Assembly (NCBI GenBank): GCA_026636295.1
Contig: CP089459.1
Location: forward strand, 496,001-560,000
Source: Medakamo hakoo
Lineage: Eukaryota; Chlorophyta; Trebouxiophyceae; Coccomyxaceae
DNA length: 64,000 bases
Direction of reading: 5' to 3'
Shown piece after piece: positions 1-8,295 of this stretch. Position numbers and translations under genes: made by a program. Every line of letters begins with the position of its first letter. Position 1 is the first letter of the stretch. The notes below the pieces were generated by a model. The model made no database searches, had not been told where the DNA came from, and saw only the letters and a program-made list of their open reading frames with translations.

Positions 1-1119
1 GCCCGGGCGGCGTCGTCCGCCACCAGCAGCGCGACCAGCGCCGCTTTTTTCAGGGCGGCCGCTTCCGACGAGGTGGCGACCAGGCCGCGCGACCGGACCA
101 GGGACCGCAGGTCCGGCGCGCGCATGTCCGCGTACGCGTCCTCGCCCGCGTTGGCCGCGTTCAGGGCCCGGGTGGACGCCGGGCGGGGGGCGGGGGGCGG
201 GCCCGCGTCGCCGACGACCGCGTCTGGCGGCGCGGTGCCCGCGGCGGCGGCCGCGGCCGCGGCCGCAGCCGACGCGGCGGCGGGCCCGCCCGTCGGCCGC
301 CACCCACCATCCAGCACGGACCGCAGCCGGGCCAGCGTGGCGGCCTTGGTCTTGGGCGCGGGCACGCCCCACGCGCGCAGGACGCCCCGCATCTCGACAG
401 CTGTCATCGCGTTGAGCACGCCGTCGGCGGGGCGGGACGGCCCCACGGCGCCAAAGCCGCCGCCGCCGCCGCCACCGCCCGCCAGCAGGGCGGCCAGGCG
501 GCCCGCCAGCTGGCCGACGTCGCCGCCGTCGTCAGCCTGGCGCCACCGCAGCTCGGCGCGCAGGCGCCAGGCCGGGTAGGTGGCGAAGCGCGCGGCCGCG
601 GCCGCCTCGTCCTCGTCCTCCGGGGGCGGGAGGGGCGGGGGGGATGGGGGGGGCGCCGCCGCGGCGGCGGGGTCTGGCGGTGGCGCGGCGCCGCCGTCGG
701 TGGTGGACGCGGGCGCAGGGGGGCGGCGGTGTGGCCGGCCGGATGCCGCGGCGGCGGGCCCCGGCCGGGCGGGCGGGCGGGCGGGGATGGGCGGCCTGTG
801 AGAGGAGGGAGGGGGCGGGGGAGGGGAGAGGATGTGTGAGCGACGCTGGCGGCGGCTCGCTGAGTGTGTGGGGCGCGCACAGGCGCTGCGAAATGGGGGT
901 CGATTGCGGCGCCCTCGCGCCCGTTAGGCCGCCAGGGCTCCTTGGCGGCCCAGAGTGGGTGCGGGCACGTGGCGGCGGGCGTGCGTGGGCGTGCGTGGCG
1001 GCGAAGGCGGCAAGCTAGCCGGCAGCATTCGTCGCGGTGGTGGGAGAAAAAACGGTTGCGGAACCGAAGGCAGACACGCACCGGGACCGGCCGGCCGCCG
1101 GCCGATGTGAGAGGCGCAT
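1..1119 (-). CDS. SAP-repeat protein, 3' end beyond window (partial)
   Basis: This gene runs off the left edge, so its C-terminus is missing. I infer two exons: 1119-1082, which encodes the start MRLSHRPAAGRS and ends at a GTGCGT donor, and 795-1, which follows a CTCTCACAG acceptor after a long pyrimidine tract. The phases agree. After a Pro/Ala-rich N-terminus come three SAP-like helix-hairpin stretches. The clearest is at about 415-310 (EMRGVLRAWGVPAPKTKAA, then LARLRSVL). A second is at about 130-20 (DLRSLVRSRGLVAT, then KKAALVALL), and a weaker one is at about 600-500. SAP motifs in known proteins bind DNA or RNA, or anchor chromatin factors. What lies downstream, and so the actual role, cannot be seen. 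It is divergent from the PSR1-like gene. Confidence 0.6.
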
Positions 1120-1560
1120 GGTGTTGCTTTGCCTGGTGGGAAAGGAGTGCGGAATGGGCGTGTCCGCTGTGTCGTGCGGCGGGCCCTCCCTCTCACACAC
1201 TCCAGAGAGATGCAGCAGTGGCGGGCGTTGCGACCATCTCCAGCCCCCCCCCCCCCCCCCCTGCGCGCGTCCAGGCGCCCCTCCCCCCACGGCCTGGGCC
1301 GGGGACACAGTGATCCAGCGGTCGCCGCCCACAACACCTCCCATCGCGGGCGCTCTGGTAACGAGTCCTCCCACGTCATGGTGCAGTGTGACAGGCAGCG
1401 GCGGCACGGGGGGCGCCAGGCGTGCGCCCCTGTCGGAGATACCGCGCGCGCGAGAGAGAGGTTCCCTTTTTTTTCCTTCACACCGCAGAACAAAAAAAAG
1501 GCGCGTGCCGGCGGGCCGCGGGGGGCCGACATCGCGGGCACTCTTCACGCCCATCCGGCC
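1120..1560. promoter_or_regulatory. Shared upstream region of SAP gene and PSR1-like gene
   Basis: This 441-bp interval lies between two divergent start codons and holds no gene I can support. It contains an 18-base C run (1244-1261), a CT-rich block and, near the PSR1-like start, a T run followed by an A run (about 1467-1500). Such A/T tracts recur just before start codons in this window. No TATA box or known operator is evident. Confidence 0.4.
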
Positions 1561-3111
1561 ATGGCCCACCCGCTGGACACCCACGAATTCGACGTCGAGT
1601 TCTGGACGGAGCTGGAGGCTGACGGCGGCGGGCTGAGCGCTGCCGGGGCGCACACCGCGCCGCCGACGGCGCATGCCTCCCTCCCGCCGGGTCCGCCCTT
1701 GCCCTTTGGCGTCGGCGGCGCGGGCGGGGAGGGCGGCCAGGCCCTAGGCCCCCTGATGGCGCATGACCTGGGTGTCGGCGCCCTGTCGCCGGGTGGGCTG
1801 GGCGGCGGGGCCGGCGGCGGCGGCGGCGCCGCGACTGCAGCGACCAACCCGCGCCCGCCGCCGCCGCCGGCTTTCCACCACCCGCACTACCCACCCGTCG
1901 TCGGCCTGGGCGACGGCGCGGCCATGGAGCCGTCCGCGCCCGACGACCCGTCCTGCGCCGGCATGCCGGAGCCCGCCCGCCCGCGCCTGCGGTGGACGCC
2001 CGCCCTGCACGCCCGGTTCTTGGAGGCCGTGTCCGCGCTGGGCGGTCTGGAGGAGGCCAAGCCCAAAGCGATCCTGGACCGCATGGCCATCCCCGCGCTG
2101 ACGCTGCTGCACGTCAAGTCGCACCTGCAAAAGGCGCGCATCAACCGGGCGAAAGGCGGCGGCGGCGGCGGCGGCGGGGAGGACGGCGCCGGGCCGGCCG
2201 CCACCATGGCCGCCGCCGCGCCAGCCGAGTCTGGCCCGCCGCCGGCCGCGGCGCCGCCGCGGCCGCGGTCCCGGTCGGGTGTGCGCCGGCCCAAAACGCA
2301 GTCTGTGGACTCGGAAGCGGGCGGCGGTGGGAGCGAGGCCAAAAAGCGGCGGCCGGGCTCTGCTGCGGCCCTCGACAGCGGCGGTGGGAGCCGCCGCCGG
2401 TCGTCGGCCACGGGCGGCGCACCCGCTTCCACGGCCGCCATCCCACCGCCGCTGGACCTGGGCGCCCTGCCGTCGACCAGCGGTGGTGGCGGCGGCGCGA
2501 CGACGCCCACGCCCAGGCACGCGCACGCGCACCACCCAGCCGCCGCGGCCGCGGCCTTGGAGCACGCGCTCGCCGTGCAAATGGACATGCAGCGCCGCCT
2601 GGCCGACCAGCTGGCCGCCCAGCGTGCCCTGCAGCTGCGGCTGGAGGCGCATGGGCGGTACATCACGAGCCTGATGGCGCAGCAAGCCGCGGCCGCGGCG
2701 GCAGCGGCCGACGGGGGCGGTGGCGACGGAGGCGGAGGCGGCCCGCCCCCGCCGCCGCCCGGCGCGCCCGGCGCGGGCGGTGGTGGCGTGCCCCCGTTTC
2801 CGGGCCCTGGCCCGCCACCTCCGCCGGGCGGCGGCGGCGGCGGCGGCGGCACCGGCGGTGGTGCGTGGCCGCAGCAGCAGCCTGGCGCGGGCGGTGGCCC
2901 GCCAACGCACCACCACCACCTGAAAGCCGGCCCGCCGCCGCTCCGCCCACCCCCGATGGTCCTGGTGGAGGAGACGGGGGACACGGGCGGCACCGCCACC
3001 CAGTTCACGGGCGCCACAGCCACCGTGGAGGTGGCGGACGAGGAGCGGACAAAGGGCACGCGCGCCGCGCGTGCGCGGGCCGCCCGCGCCGCGCGGATGA
3101 TGGGGGAATGA
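1561..3111 (+). CDS. PSR1: MYB-CC (GARP/PHR1-type) transcription factor
   Basis: Single exon, 516 aa. The ATG at 1561 gives a clean start (MAHPLDTHEFDVEFW); the open frame continues upstream only through apparent 5' UTR. Residues about 141-196 are a GARP/Myb-like DNA-binding domain (LRWTPALHARFLEAV, and the diagnostic VKSHLQKARI). Residues about 331-376 form the LHEQLE-type coiled coil that defines the MYB-CC subfamily (QMDMQRRLADQL, LQLRLEAHGRYI). In plants (PHR1) and Chlamydomonas (PSR1) this domain pair controls phosphorus-starvation genes as dimers and, in plants, binds SPX proteins. The fold and family are seen; the phosphate role is inferred from family. Long Gly, Pro and Ala tracts link the domains and are probably disordered. 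It converges on eIF3f. Confidence 0.85.
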   Translation: MAHPLDTHEFDVEFWTELEADGGGLSAAGAHTAPPTAHASLPPGPPLPFGVGGAGGEGGQALGPLMAHDLGVGALSPGGLGGGAGGGGGAATAATNPRPPPPPAFHHPHYPPVVGLGDGAAMEPSAPDDPSCAGMPEPARPRLRWTPALHARFLEAVSALGGLEEAKPKAILDRMAIPALTLLHVKSHLQKARINRAKGGGGGGGGEDGAGPAATMAAAAPAESGPPPAAAPPRPRSRSGVRRPKTQSVDSEAGGGGSEAKKRRPGSAAALDSGGGSRRRSSATGGAPASTAAIPPPLDLGALPSTSGGGGGATTPTPRHAHAHHPAAAAAALEHALAVQMDMQRRLADQLAAQRALQLRLEAHGRYITSLMAQQAAAAAAAADGGGGDGGGGGPPPPPPGAPGAGGGGVPPFPGPGPPPPPGGGGGGGGTGGGAWPQQQPGAGGGPPTHHHHLKAGPPPLRPPPMVLVEETGDTGGTATQFTGATATVEVADEERTKGTRAARARAARAARMMGE

Positions 3112-3326
3112 TGTGCACGCCCCGTTTTTTTTTTTCGATCCGAGAGAGAGTGGGAGGGGGTGGCTTGGAGCCCGCATCCGCGGCAGTGCGCGCGCGGAAC
3201 ACGGCTCGGCCCCCCTTCTCTCGGCCTTGTCAGTTATGCTTTTTGTGTGTGAGTGAATTTGGTCGAGGACTTTTTATTTCGTTCTTCTCAACACGGAAAC
3301 TCTCTCCCCCCCCCCTCCACCGCCCT

Positions 3327-3328
<2 letters not shown>

Positions 3329-3365
<37 letters not shown>
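3329..3365. repeat. (CA)n microsatellite
   Basis: About 18 uninterrupted CA units lie between the convergent ends of the PSR1-like gene and eIF3f. A CT/C-rich block precedes them. This is an ordinary simple repeat in 3' flanking DNA. Confidence 0.95.
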
Positions 3366-3369
<4 letters not shown>

Positions 3370-3394
3370 GCACCCCCTCCCCCCTGCGCTTTTC

Positions 3395-4702
3395 TCAGAG
3401 GATGGGCAGGGCCGCCGTGCCCAGCCGGTCCGCCAGCGCGACCTGGGCGCGGACGAGCTGTGCCAGGTACGCGACCAACAGGGCGTCCTGGGACGCGTCC
3501 GCAGCCAGGGCCGCCAGCTCGGACGGCGGCAGGGCGGGCAGGGCGGCGAGCGCGTCGGACAGGGCCCGGCCCGCGGCCGGGGACGGGTGCGGCTCCGACC
3601 CGTCCGCGCACCGGCGGGCGTACGCGGCGCCCGCGTCCAACAGCGAGACCAACCGGTCGACGGTCGCGTCCAGGGCCGCCGCGTCGCCGGGGGCCACCGC
3701 GACGGCGTCCGACGCGGTGGAGGCCTCATCGCCACCGCGCAGCAGCGCCCCGAGGGGCGACCGGTCGACTTCGGCGGCCACGACCTCGCACGGCGCTTCC
3801 ACAAACTCGGTCGCCAGGGGCGCGCCCTTCAGCGTGAGCGCCCGCCCGACGAAGGCGGACAGCGGCAGCCGCTCCACGGGCCCGGACAGGGCGGCGTCGA
3901 TGGTCACAAAGACAGGAGGCAGGGCCGAGGGGGACGGCGTGGGCGGCGCGGGCGGGGCGCCCGGCGCGGGCGGCGGGGGCGGCGCGGTGGACGCGCCAGG
4001 CGCGCCGGCAGCCTCGCGCCTGTAGAAATCGTGGATGAGCGCGTCGCCGGCGGAGGGGAAGGGCTCGCCCGCTGAAAACCAGCCGACGACGGTTTCTTTG
4101 GGCGAGACCTTGGTGTGCAGGGCCAGGAGGTTGGCGTGGTGCGGGATGTCGATCGCGACCTGTGCGCGCGTGTGAGGGGCGGGGAGAGGGGAGACGGCCG
4201 AGTGAGAGCGGACAGATGGATGGAGAGCCAGGCCGAGCGCATCGGCCGCAGAAAAAAGGGCGTGCGATGGGACGGCGCCACCGCTCGCCTCCGCCCCATT
4301 TTCATGAAGGGCTGTTGGGCGGGCCCCGGACCACAGCGCGGCGCAGTGACGGCTGCCGCACAGACACGGCGCGGCCCGTGGACCGCGCGCAAGCCAAGGC
4401 CGCCGCTGCGTGTTGCTTTCGATCGGTCCGTTGCCGCCGACCCTCCTCCCGCCACACAGCCCGCCAACCCTCACCGTGTCATTGGCCTCCGAGTGCGGGA
4501 CGACGAAGCAGTCCCGCACGTCCACCAGCCCCGTCTCGGCGGACGCGACGCCCAGCAGCGTGCCGACGACGCGGGCCGCGCCGTCCGGGCGGCGCGTGAA
4601 CGCGTCAGCGGCCGCGGCGAGGACGAGGGGGGAGACGCGCACGTTGGCGACGGTCGGCGTGGGGGCGCCGCCTGGGGCGGCGGCAGTCGTGGTGGGCGCC
4701 AT
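3395..4702 (-). CDS. EIF3F: Translation initiation factor eIF3 subunit f
   Basis: Exons 4702-4475 and 4159-3395 are joined in phase 0 (donor GTGAGG, acceptor GCGCACAG), giving 330 aa. The protein starts MAPTTTAAAPGG and carries an MPN domain over the first half: RVSPLVLAAAADAFTRR, VGTLLGVAS, FVVPHSEAND, then HTKVSPKETVVGWFSAG. The JAMM metal-ligand set of active MPN proteases is not apparent, as expected for eIF3f. The C-terminal half is the helical MPN-associated region (LAALPALPPSELAALAA onward). It should act in the cytosolic eIF3 complex on the 40S subunit. A Pro/Ala insert follows YRREAAGAPGAS. It diverges from plastid bS20, with the starts 148 bp apart. Confidence 0.9.
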   Translation of the reverse strand: MAPTTTAAAPGGAPTPTVANVRVSPLVLAAAADAFTRRPDGAARVVGTLLGVASAETGLVDVRDCFVVPHSEANDTVRVGGLCGGRRVGGNGPIESNTQRRPWLARGPRAAPCLCGSRHCAALWSGARPTALHENGAEASGGAVPSHALFSAADALGLALHPSVRSHSAVSPLPAPHTRAQVAIDIPHHANLLALHTKVSPKETVVGWFSAGEPFPSAGDALIHDFYRREAAGAPGASTAPPPPPAPGAPPAPPTPSPSALPPVFVTIDAALSGPVERLPLSAFVGRALTLKGAPLATEFVEAPCEVVAAEVDRSPLGALLRGGDEASTASDAVAVAPGDAAALDATVDRLVSLLDAGAAYARRCADGSEPHPSPAAGRALSDALAALPALPPSELAALAADASQDALLVAYLAQLVRAQVALADRLGTAALPIL

Positions 4703-4850
4703 GGTTGAAGAAGGGTGGCGCCTGCTCTCCCGTGCTCCTTTTCTGGCCCGGACGGAGAAGGAGAGACTGACGAGCTGCTCACGTCGGCTCTCTCTCTCCC
4801 TCACTCTCCTCTTCGCACGACCAGGAAAAAAAACACCGCCCCAGAAACCC
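4703..4850. promoter_or_regulatory. Bidirectional promoter, eIF3f / plastid bS20
   Basis: Only 148 bp separate the divergent start codons of two translation-related genes, so both promoters and both 5' UTRs must lie here or overlap the genes. It contains CT-rich blocks and an A8 tract at about 4825-4832, close to the bS20 ATG. Confidence 0.6.
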
Positions 4851-5854
4851 ATGGCGTCCCTCCTTGGCTTCGCCTCCTGCCGGGGCACGCCCCTGGCCGC
4901 TCCTGCGGGTGAGTGTGTGGTGGTGGAAGACGGTGGTTTTGCGGCACCGGCGCGCCGCGCGCACGAATTCCGGTTCTGGCCGACGCGTGTGGCCGTCGGC
5001 GCGGCGGCGGCCGTGCACCGGCCGCGTCTTCGGCGCGCCACGGGCAGGCGGCAACCAGCCGAGGCTTCCAACTTTTGCCGCAGCCTAACCAGAGCCCTGC
5101 CCTAGCCGCGGACCCTGGCGGAAGCGGCACCAGCAGCCTCCCCTCTCCCCCCGCGGCGCGCTTTTCCACTGTGCGAGGGATTGGCTAGGGCCCGACGGCG
5201 GCTGCTAGTAAAGCCCCGCCTCGCAGCCTGCCGCCCCGCCCGCCGCCTGCCCTCCCACATCACTCTCGCCAGAGACGGTCTGAATGCTCGCGCAGTCAGG
5301 GACTCTGGCGCCATCCCCGAACACGCTCATCCACACGCACACACACCCCGTTTCCCGACACCAACACACTCCCCCAGCCCCTCGCGCCGCGGTCGCCCGC
5401 GTCGCGGCCCTGCCCGTCCTGGCCAAGCAGAACGCCAAACAGCGGGAGCGCCTGGCGGAAGCGCAGCGGTCCTACAACCGCCAGCGCCGGTCGGCCATCG
5501 CCACGCGCATGAAAAAGGTGCGGTTGGAGCGCGGCGTGTGTGTCTGTTTTTTTTTTTGCTCCCCCGCCCAACCGACCGCTTCGCTCGCCATCCCCACCAC
5601 ATCACGACACACCGCACCCACCCCCTCCCACCAACAATGGACAGGTCTTCAAGGCCATCGTCGCCGTCGGCACGCCCGCCGCCGAAGCCGACCTCGCCCC
5701 CGTCGAAGCCCTGATCTCCGAGGCGTACCAGGAGATCGACAAGGCCGTGCAGAAGGGCGTCCTCCACTCCAACACGGGCGCGCGGCGCAAGGCCCGGCTG
5801 GCGGCGGCCAAGCGCGCCGCCCTGATCAAGGGCGGCCTGTACACGCCGGCTTGA
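4851..5854 (+). CDS. RPS20: Plastid ribosomal protein bS20
   Basis: Exons 4851-4908, 5378-5517 and 5645-5854 give 135 aa. Intron phases agree (donors GTGAGT and GTGCGG; acceptors CCCCCAG and GGACAG). Residues 1 to about 33 (MASLLGFASCRGTPLAAPAG onward) look like a chloroplast transit peptide. The rest is a bacterial-type S20: LAKQNAKQRERLAEAQRSYN, RRSAIATRMKK, ALISEAYQEIDKAVQKGVLH and GARRKARLAAAKRAAL. S20 binds 16S rRNA in the small subunit. Plastid rather than mitochondrial targeting is inferred, because nuclear S20 genes in green lineages are normally plastid. Intron 1 (469 bp) is long for this window. Confidence 0.9.
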
Positions 5855-5951
5855 GCTTTGAGTGAGGGGGACGGTGGGTGGGGGGAGGGAGAGTGTGTGC
5901 GTGTGGACAACAAAAACTGCGCTACAACCGTTTCCTTTTTTTTTCATGTGT

Positions 5952-7328
5952 TCATCCTGCCGTGTTGGTCTCGACGACGACCTCGACGGCCGCTTGTGCG
6001 ATCGCCAACTCTTCGTCCGCCGGAATGACGAGCACAGCCACTTTGGACTCGCCGACCGCATCGATGCGCGTCGGACTCGGAGGCCCCGCCGCGGACGCGT
6101 TGCGCGTCTCGTCCAGCGGGCCGAGGCCGAGCGGGCCCAGCCCCGCCAGGATCGCCGCCCGCACGGCGGGGCTCCTCTCCCCGATGCCGCCCGTGAAGAT
6201 GAGCGCGTCGGGGAGGCGGCCGCCGCCCGCCGCCACCGCGTGGGCCAGGCACGCGCCCACATACTTGCGCGCCCGGTGGACGAAGGCACCAAAGGCCAAG
6301 GACGCGGCCGCGGCCGCGGCGCCGCGCCCACCCCCGCCGCCGCCGCCGCCGCCGCCCGCCGCCGCGTCCAGCACGTCCCTCATGTCCCCGCCCGGGATCC
6401 CGCTCAGGCCGGCCAGGCCCGCCTCCCTGGTCAGCGCGCACTCCAGGTCGGCCGCATCCCGCACAGCCCCGGCGCGCAGGAGCAGACCAGGCAGCGCGGG
6501 GTCGACATCGCCTGACCTAGAGGCTCCAAGCAGCCCCTCCAGCGGCGTCGCGCCCATGGACGTGTCGACGCTGCGCCCGCCCACGACGGCCGTCACGGAC
6601 GCGCCCGCGCCCAAGTGCAGGATGAGCGCCGAGAGCTCGGAGGGCGGGACGCCCAGCGTGCGCGACGCGGTGGCGACGGCCGACGCGCAGGAGATGCCGT
6701 GAAAGCCATACCGACGCAGCGGCGGCGCGCGCGCGCCCAGGACGCCGGGCGCTCTGAGCCGGGCGGGCAGCGCGTACGTGTACGCCGCGGGTTCCATGCC
6801 CGCGACGTGGAAGGCCGTGTCAAAGGACGCGACGTGCGTGGTGGCTGGGGGCGGCAGGGCAGCCAGTGCCGCGGACGCCGTGGCGAGGGCGGGCGGGTTG
6901 TGGAGGGGCGCCAGCGGGGATGCCGCCGCCACGTCGGCCGCGAGCTCTGGACTCCACGCCGCGGGGCCCGTCCGCCCCCCGCCACCGTGCACGATGCGGT
7001 GGCCGACGGCCGCGATGGACGAGGCCGGGCCGTCGGGCTGGAGCGCGCCCAAGACTGCGTGCAGGGCGGCCGCGTGGTCGGGCGCGGGCACGGGGCGGAC
7101 CGGGTCAGTGCACGCCTCACCGCCGCGCTTCTTGACGGCCAGGAACGCCTTGTCCGAGCCGACGCGCTCGACGGCCGCGGACGCGACGCGGGTGAGCGTG
7201 GGGGCAGGAGGGGCGGAGGTTGGTGTCGCGGCCGCAGCGTCGGCGCCCACTCGGAAGAGCGCCGCCTTCAACGAACTGGAGCCCGCGTTCAGGGCCAGCA
7301 CGAGTGAGCCGGCGACTCGCCTGGCCAT
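5952..7328 (-). CDS. ackA: Acetate kinase
   Basis: Single exon, 458 aa, starting MARRVAGSLVLALNAGSSSLK. The order of ASKHA/acetokinase motifs is complete: NAGSSSLK, VGHRIVHGGG, SFDTAFH, YGFHG, DTSMGATPLEGL followed by the conserved SRSGD arginine, GLSGIPGGDMRD and FTGGIGERSP near the C-terminus. It interconverts acetyl phosphate plus ADP with acetate plus ATP; in green algae this serves fermentative acetate production or acetate uptake, in the plastid or mitochondrion depending on isoform. Two usually conserved positions differ: the HGTSH motif reads HGISC, and HLGNG reads HLGAG. No long targeting peptide precedes the kinase, so localisation is unclear. It converges on bS20 and diverges from NUDCD2 by 103 bp. 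Confidence 0.88.
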   Translation of the reverse strand: MARRVAGSLVLALNAGSSSLKAALFRVGADAAAATPTSAPPAPTLTRVASAAVERVGSDKAFLAVKKRGGEACTDPVRPVPAPDHAAALHAVLGALQPDGPASSIAAVGHRIVHGGGGRTGPAAWSPELAADVAAASPLAPLHNPPALATASAALAALPPPATTHVASFDTAFHVAGMEPAAYTYALPARLRAPGVLGARAPPLRRYGFHGISCASAVATASRTLGVPPSELSALILHLGAGASVTAVVGGRSVDTSMGATPLEGLLGASRSGDVDPALPGLLLRAGAVRDAADLECALTREAGLAGLSGIPGGDMRDVLDAAAGGGGGGGGGGRGAAAAAASLAFGAFVHRARKYVGACLAHAVAAGGGRLPDALIFTGGIGERSPAVRAAILAGLGPLGLGPLDETRNASAAGPPSPTRIDAVGESKVAVLVIPADEELAIAQAAVEVVVETNTAG

Positions 7329-7431
7329 TGCGCAGGCGATCGGATGGACCCAAACGGGCCGGCGCACCCCGTGCAAAAAAAAAGAAGTGAGAGGAGTGGA
7401 GAGCGCCCGCGCTGCTCCATACTCGCGATAA
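7329..7431. promoter_or_regulatory. Bidirectional promoter, acetate kinase / NUDCD2
   Basis: 103 bp lie between two divergent ATGs. An A9 tract occurs at about 7376-7384 and an AT-rich CGATAAATGG surrounds the NUDCD2 start. No named element is recognisable. Confidence 0.55.
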
Positions 7432-8268
7432 ATGGCGGAACAAGCCCTGGCCGCCCCACATCGCCACGTCGTGACCTTGCCCGACGGCCGCCCCATCTAC
7501 GAGTGGACGCAATCCCTGGCGGAAGTGGACGTGTACCTGCCGGTCCCGCCAGGCGCGCCAGGCGCCGCGTTCGACGTGCAGCTCGAGCCCGGCCGTGCCC
7601 GCGTTGGTTTGAAAGGCAACCCGCCTTATCTTGATGTGAGTTCGTCTTTCTTTGCGTGCGCGATGGGGGCTTGGGGTTCTGGAGCATCCGTGTGTGGAAG
7701 GCGGAGCGATGAAAAAACGCACGCGAGCCCCGTTGGGACGGCCGCGAAAAGCGCGGCGGAGAAAAAAAAAACACGATGGGGTCTGCGCCCGCAGGGATGG
7801 CCCGGCCACCACGAGACCCTCACGCCCACACCCCCTTCCCACCCACCTCGCCAGCACGCTCTGGCCGGCCGCATCAAGCCGTCCGAATCCTTCTGGACGG
7901 TGGAGGACGGCAGCACGCTCCACCTGCAGCTGACGAAAGCATCCCCGGGAGAGGCCTGGCCCGGCGCGCTCGCTGACCACGCCTTGCCCCCACCCGCCGC
8001 CGAAGCCGAGCGCCAGCGCCTGCTGCTGGAGAGGTTCCAGGGAGAGGTGTGTGTGTGAAAAGGAGGGGGGAGAGGGAGTGGAGGTGAGGCACGCTCGCCC
8101 CGCCGGCCGCCTCTCGCCCGCTCACCTGTCCCTTTCAAAAAAAATGCAACCCCCATCCCCATCAAAACACTCAAAACGCGTCCACAGCACCCGGGCTTTG
8201 ACTTTTCCGGCGCGACTTTCTCGGGCGCCGCACCGGACGCGCGCACATTCCTGAAGGACCAGGACTGA
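7432..8268 (+). CDS. NUDCD2: NudC domain-containing protein (NUDCD2-like)
   Basis: Exons 7432-7635, 7855-8046 and 8188-8268, all phase 0, give 158 aa. A CS/p23-like domain spans about residues 15-105 (YEWTQSLAEVDVYLPVPPG, then FWTVEDGSTLHLQLTK). The C-terminus HPGFDFSGATFSG closely resembles the conserved NUDCD2 tail. The family comprises HSP90-associated co-chaperones linked to dynein and LIS1 stability in animals; the algal role is not known. Donors are GTGAGT and GTGTGT. The stop codon is only 27 bp before the start of the FtsZ-like gene on the same strand. Confidence 0.85.
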
Positions 8269-8295
8269 GTGCGTGAGTGAGTGAGTGGATAAGGC

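Noticed and set aside
404-1081. Minus-strand 225-codon frame as the start of the SAP gene
   Set aside because: A different frame of the same strand encodes the SAP-like repeats, continues to the window edge, and links through a canonical intron to an ATG at 1119.
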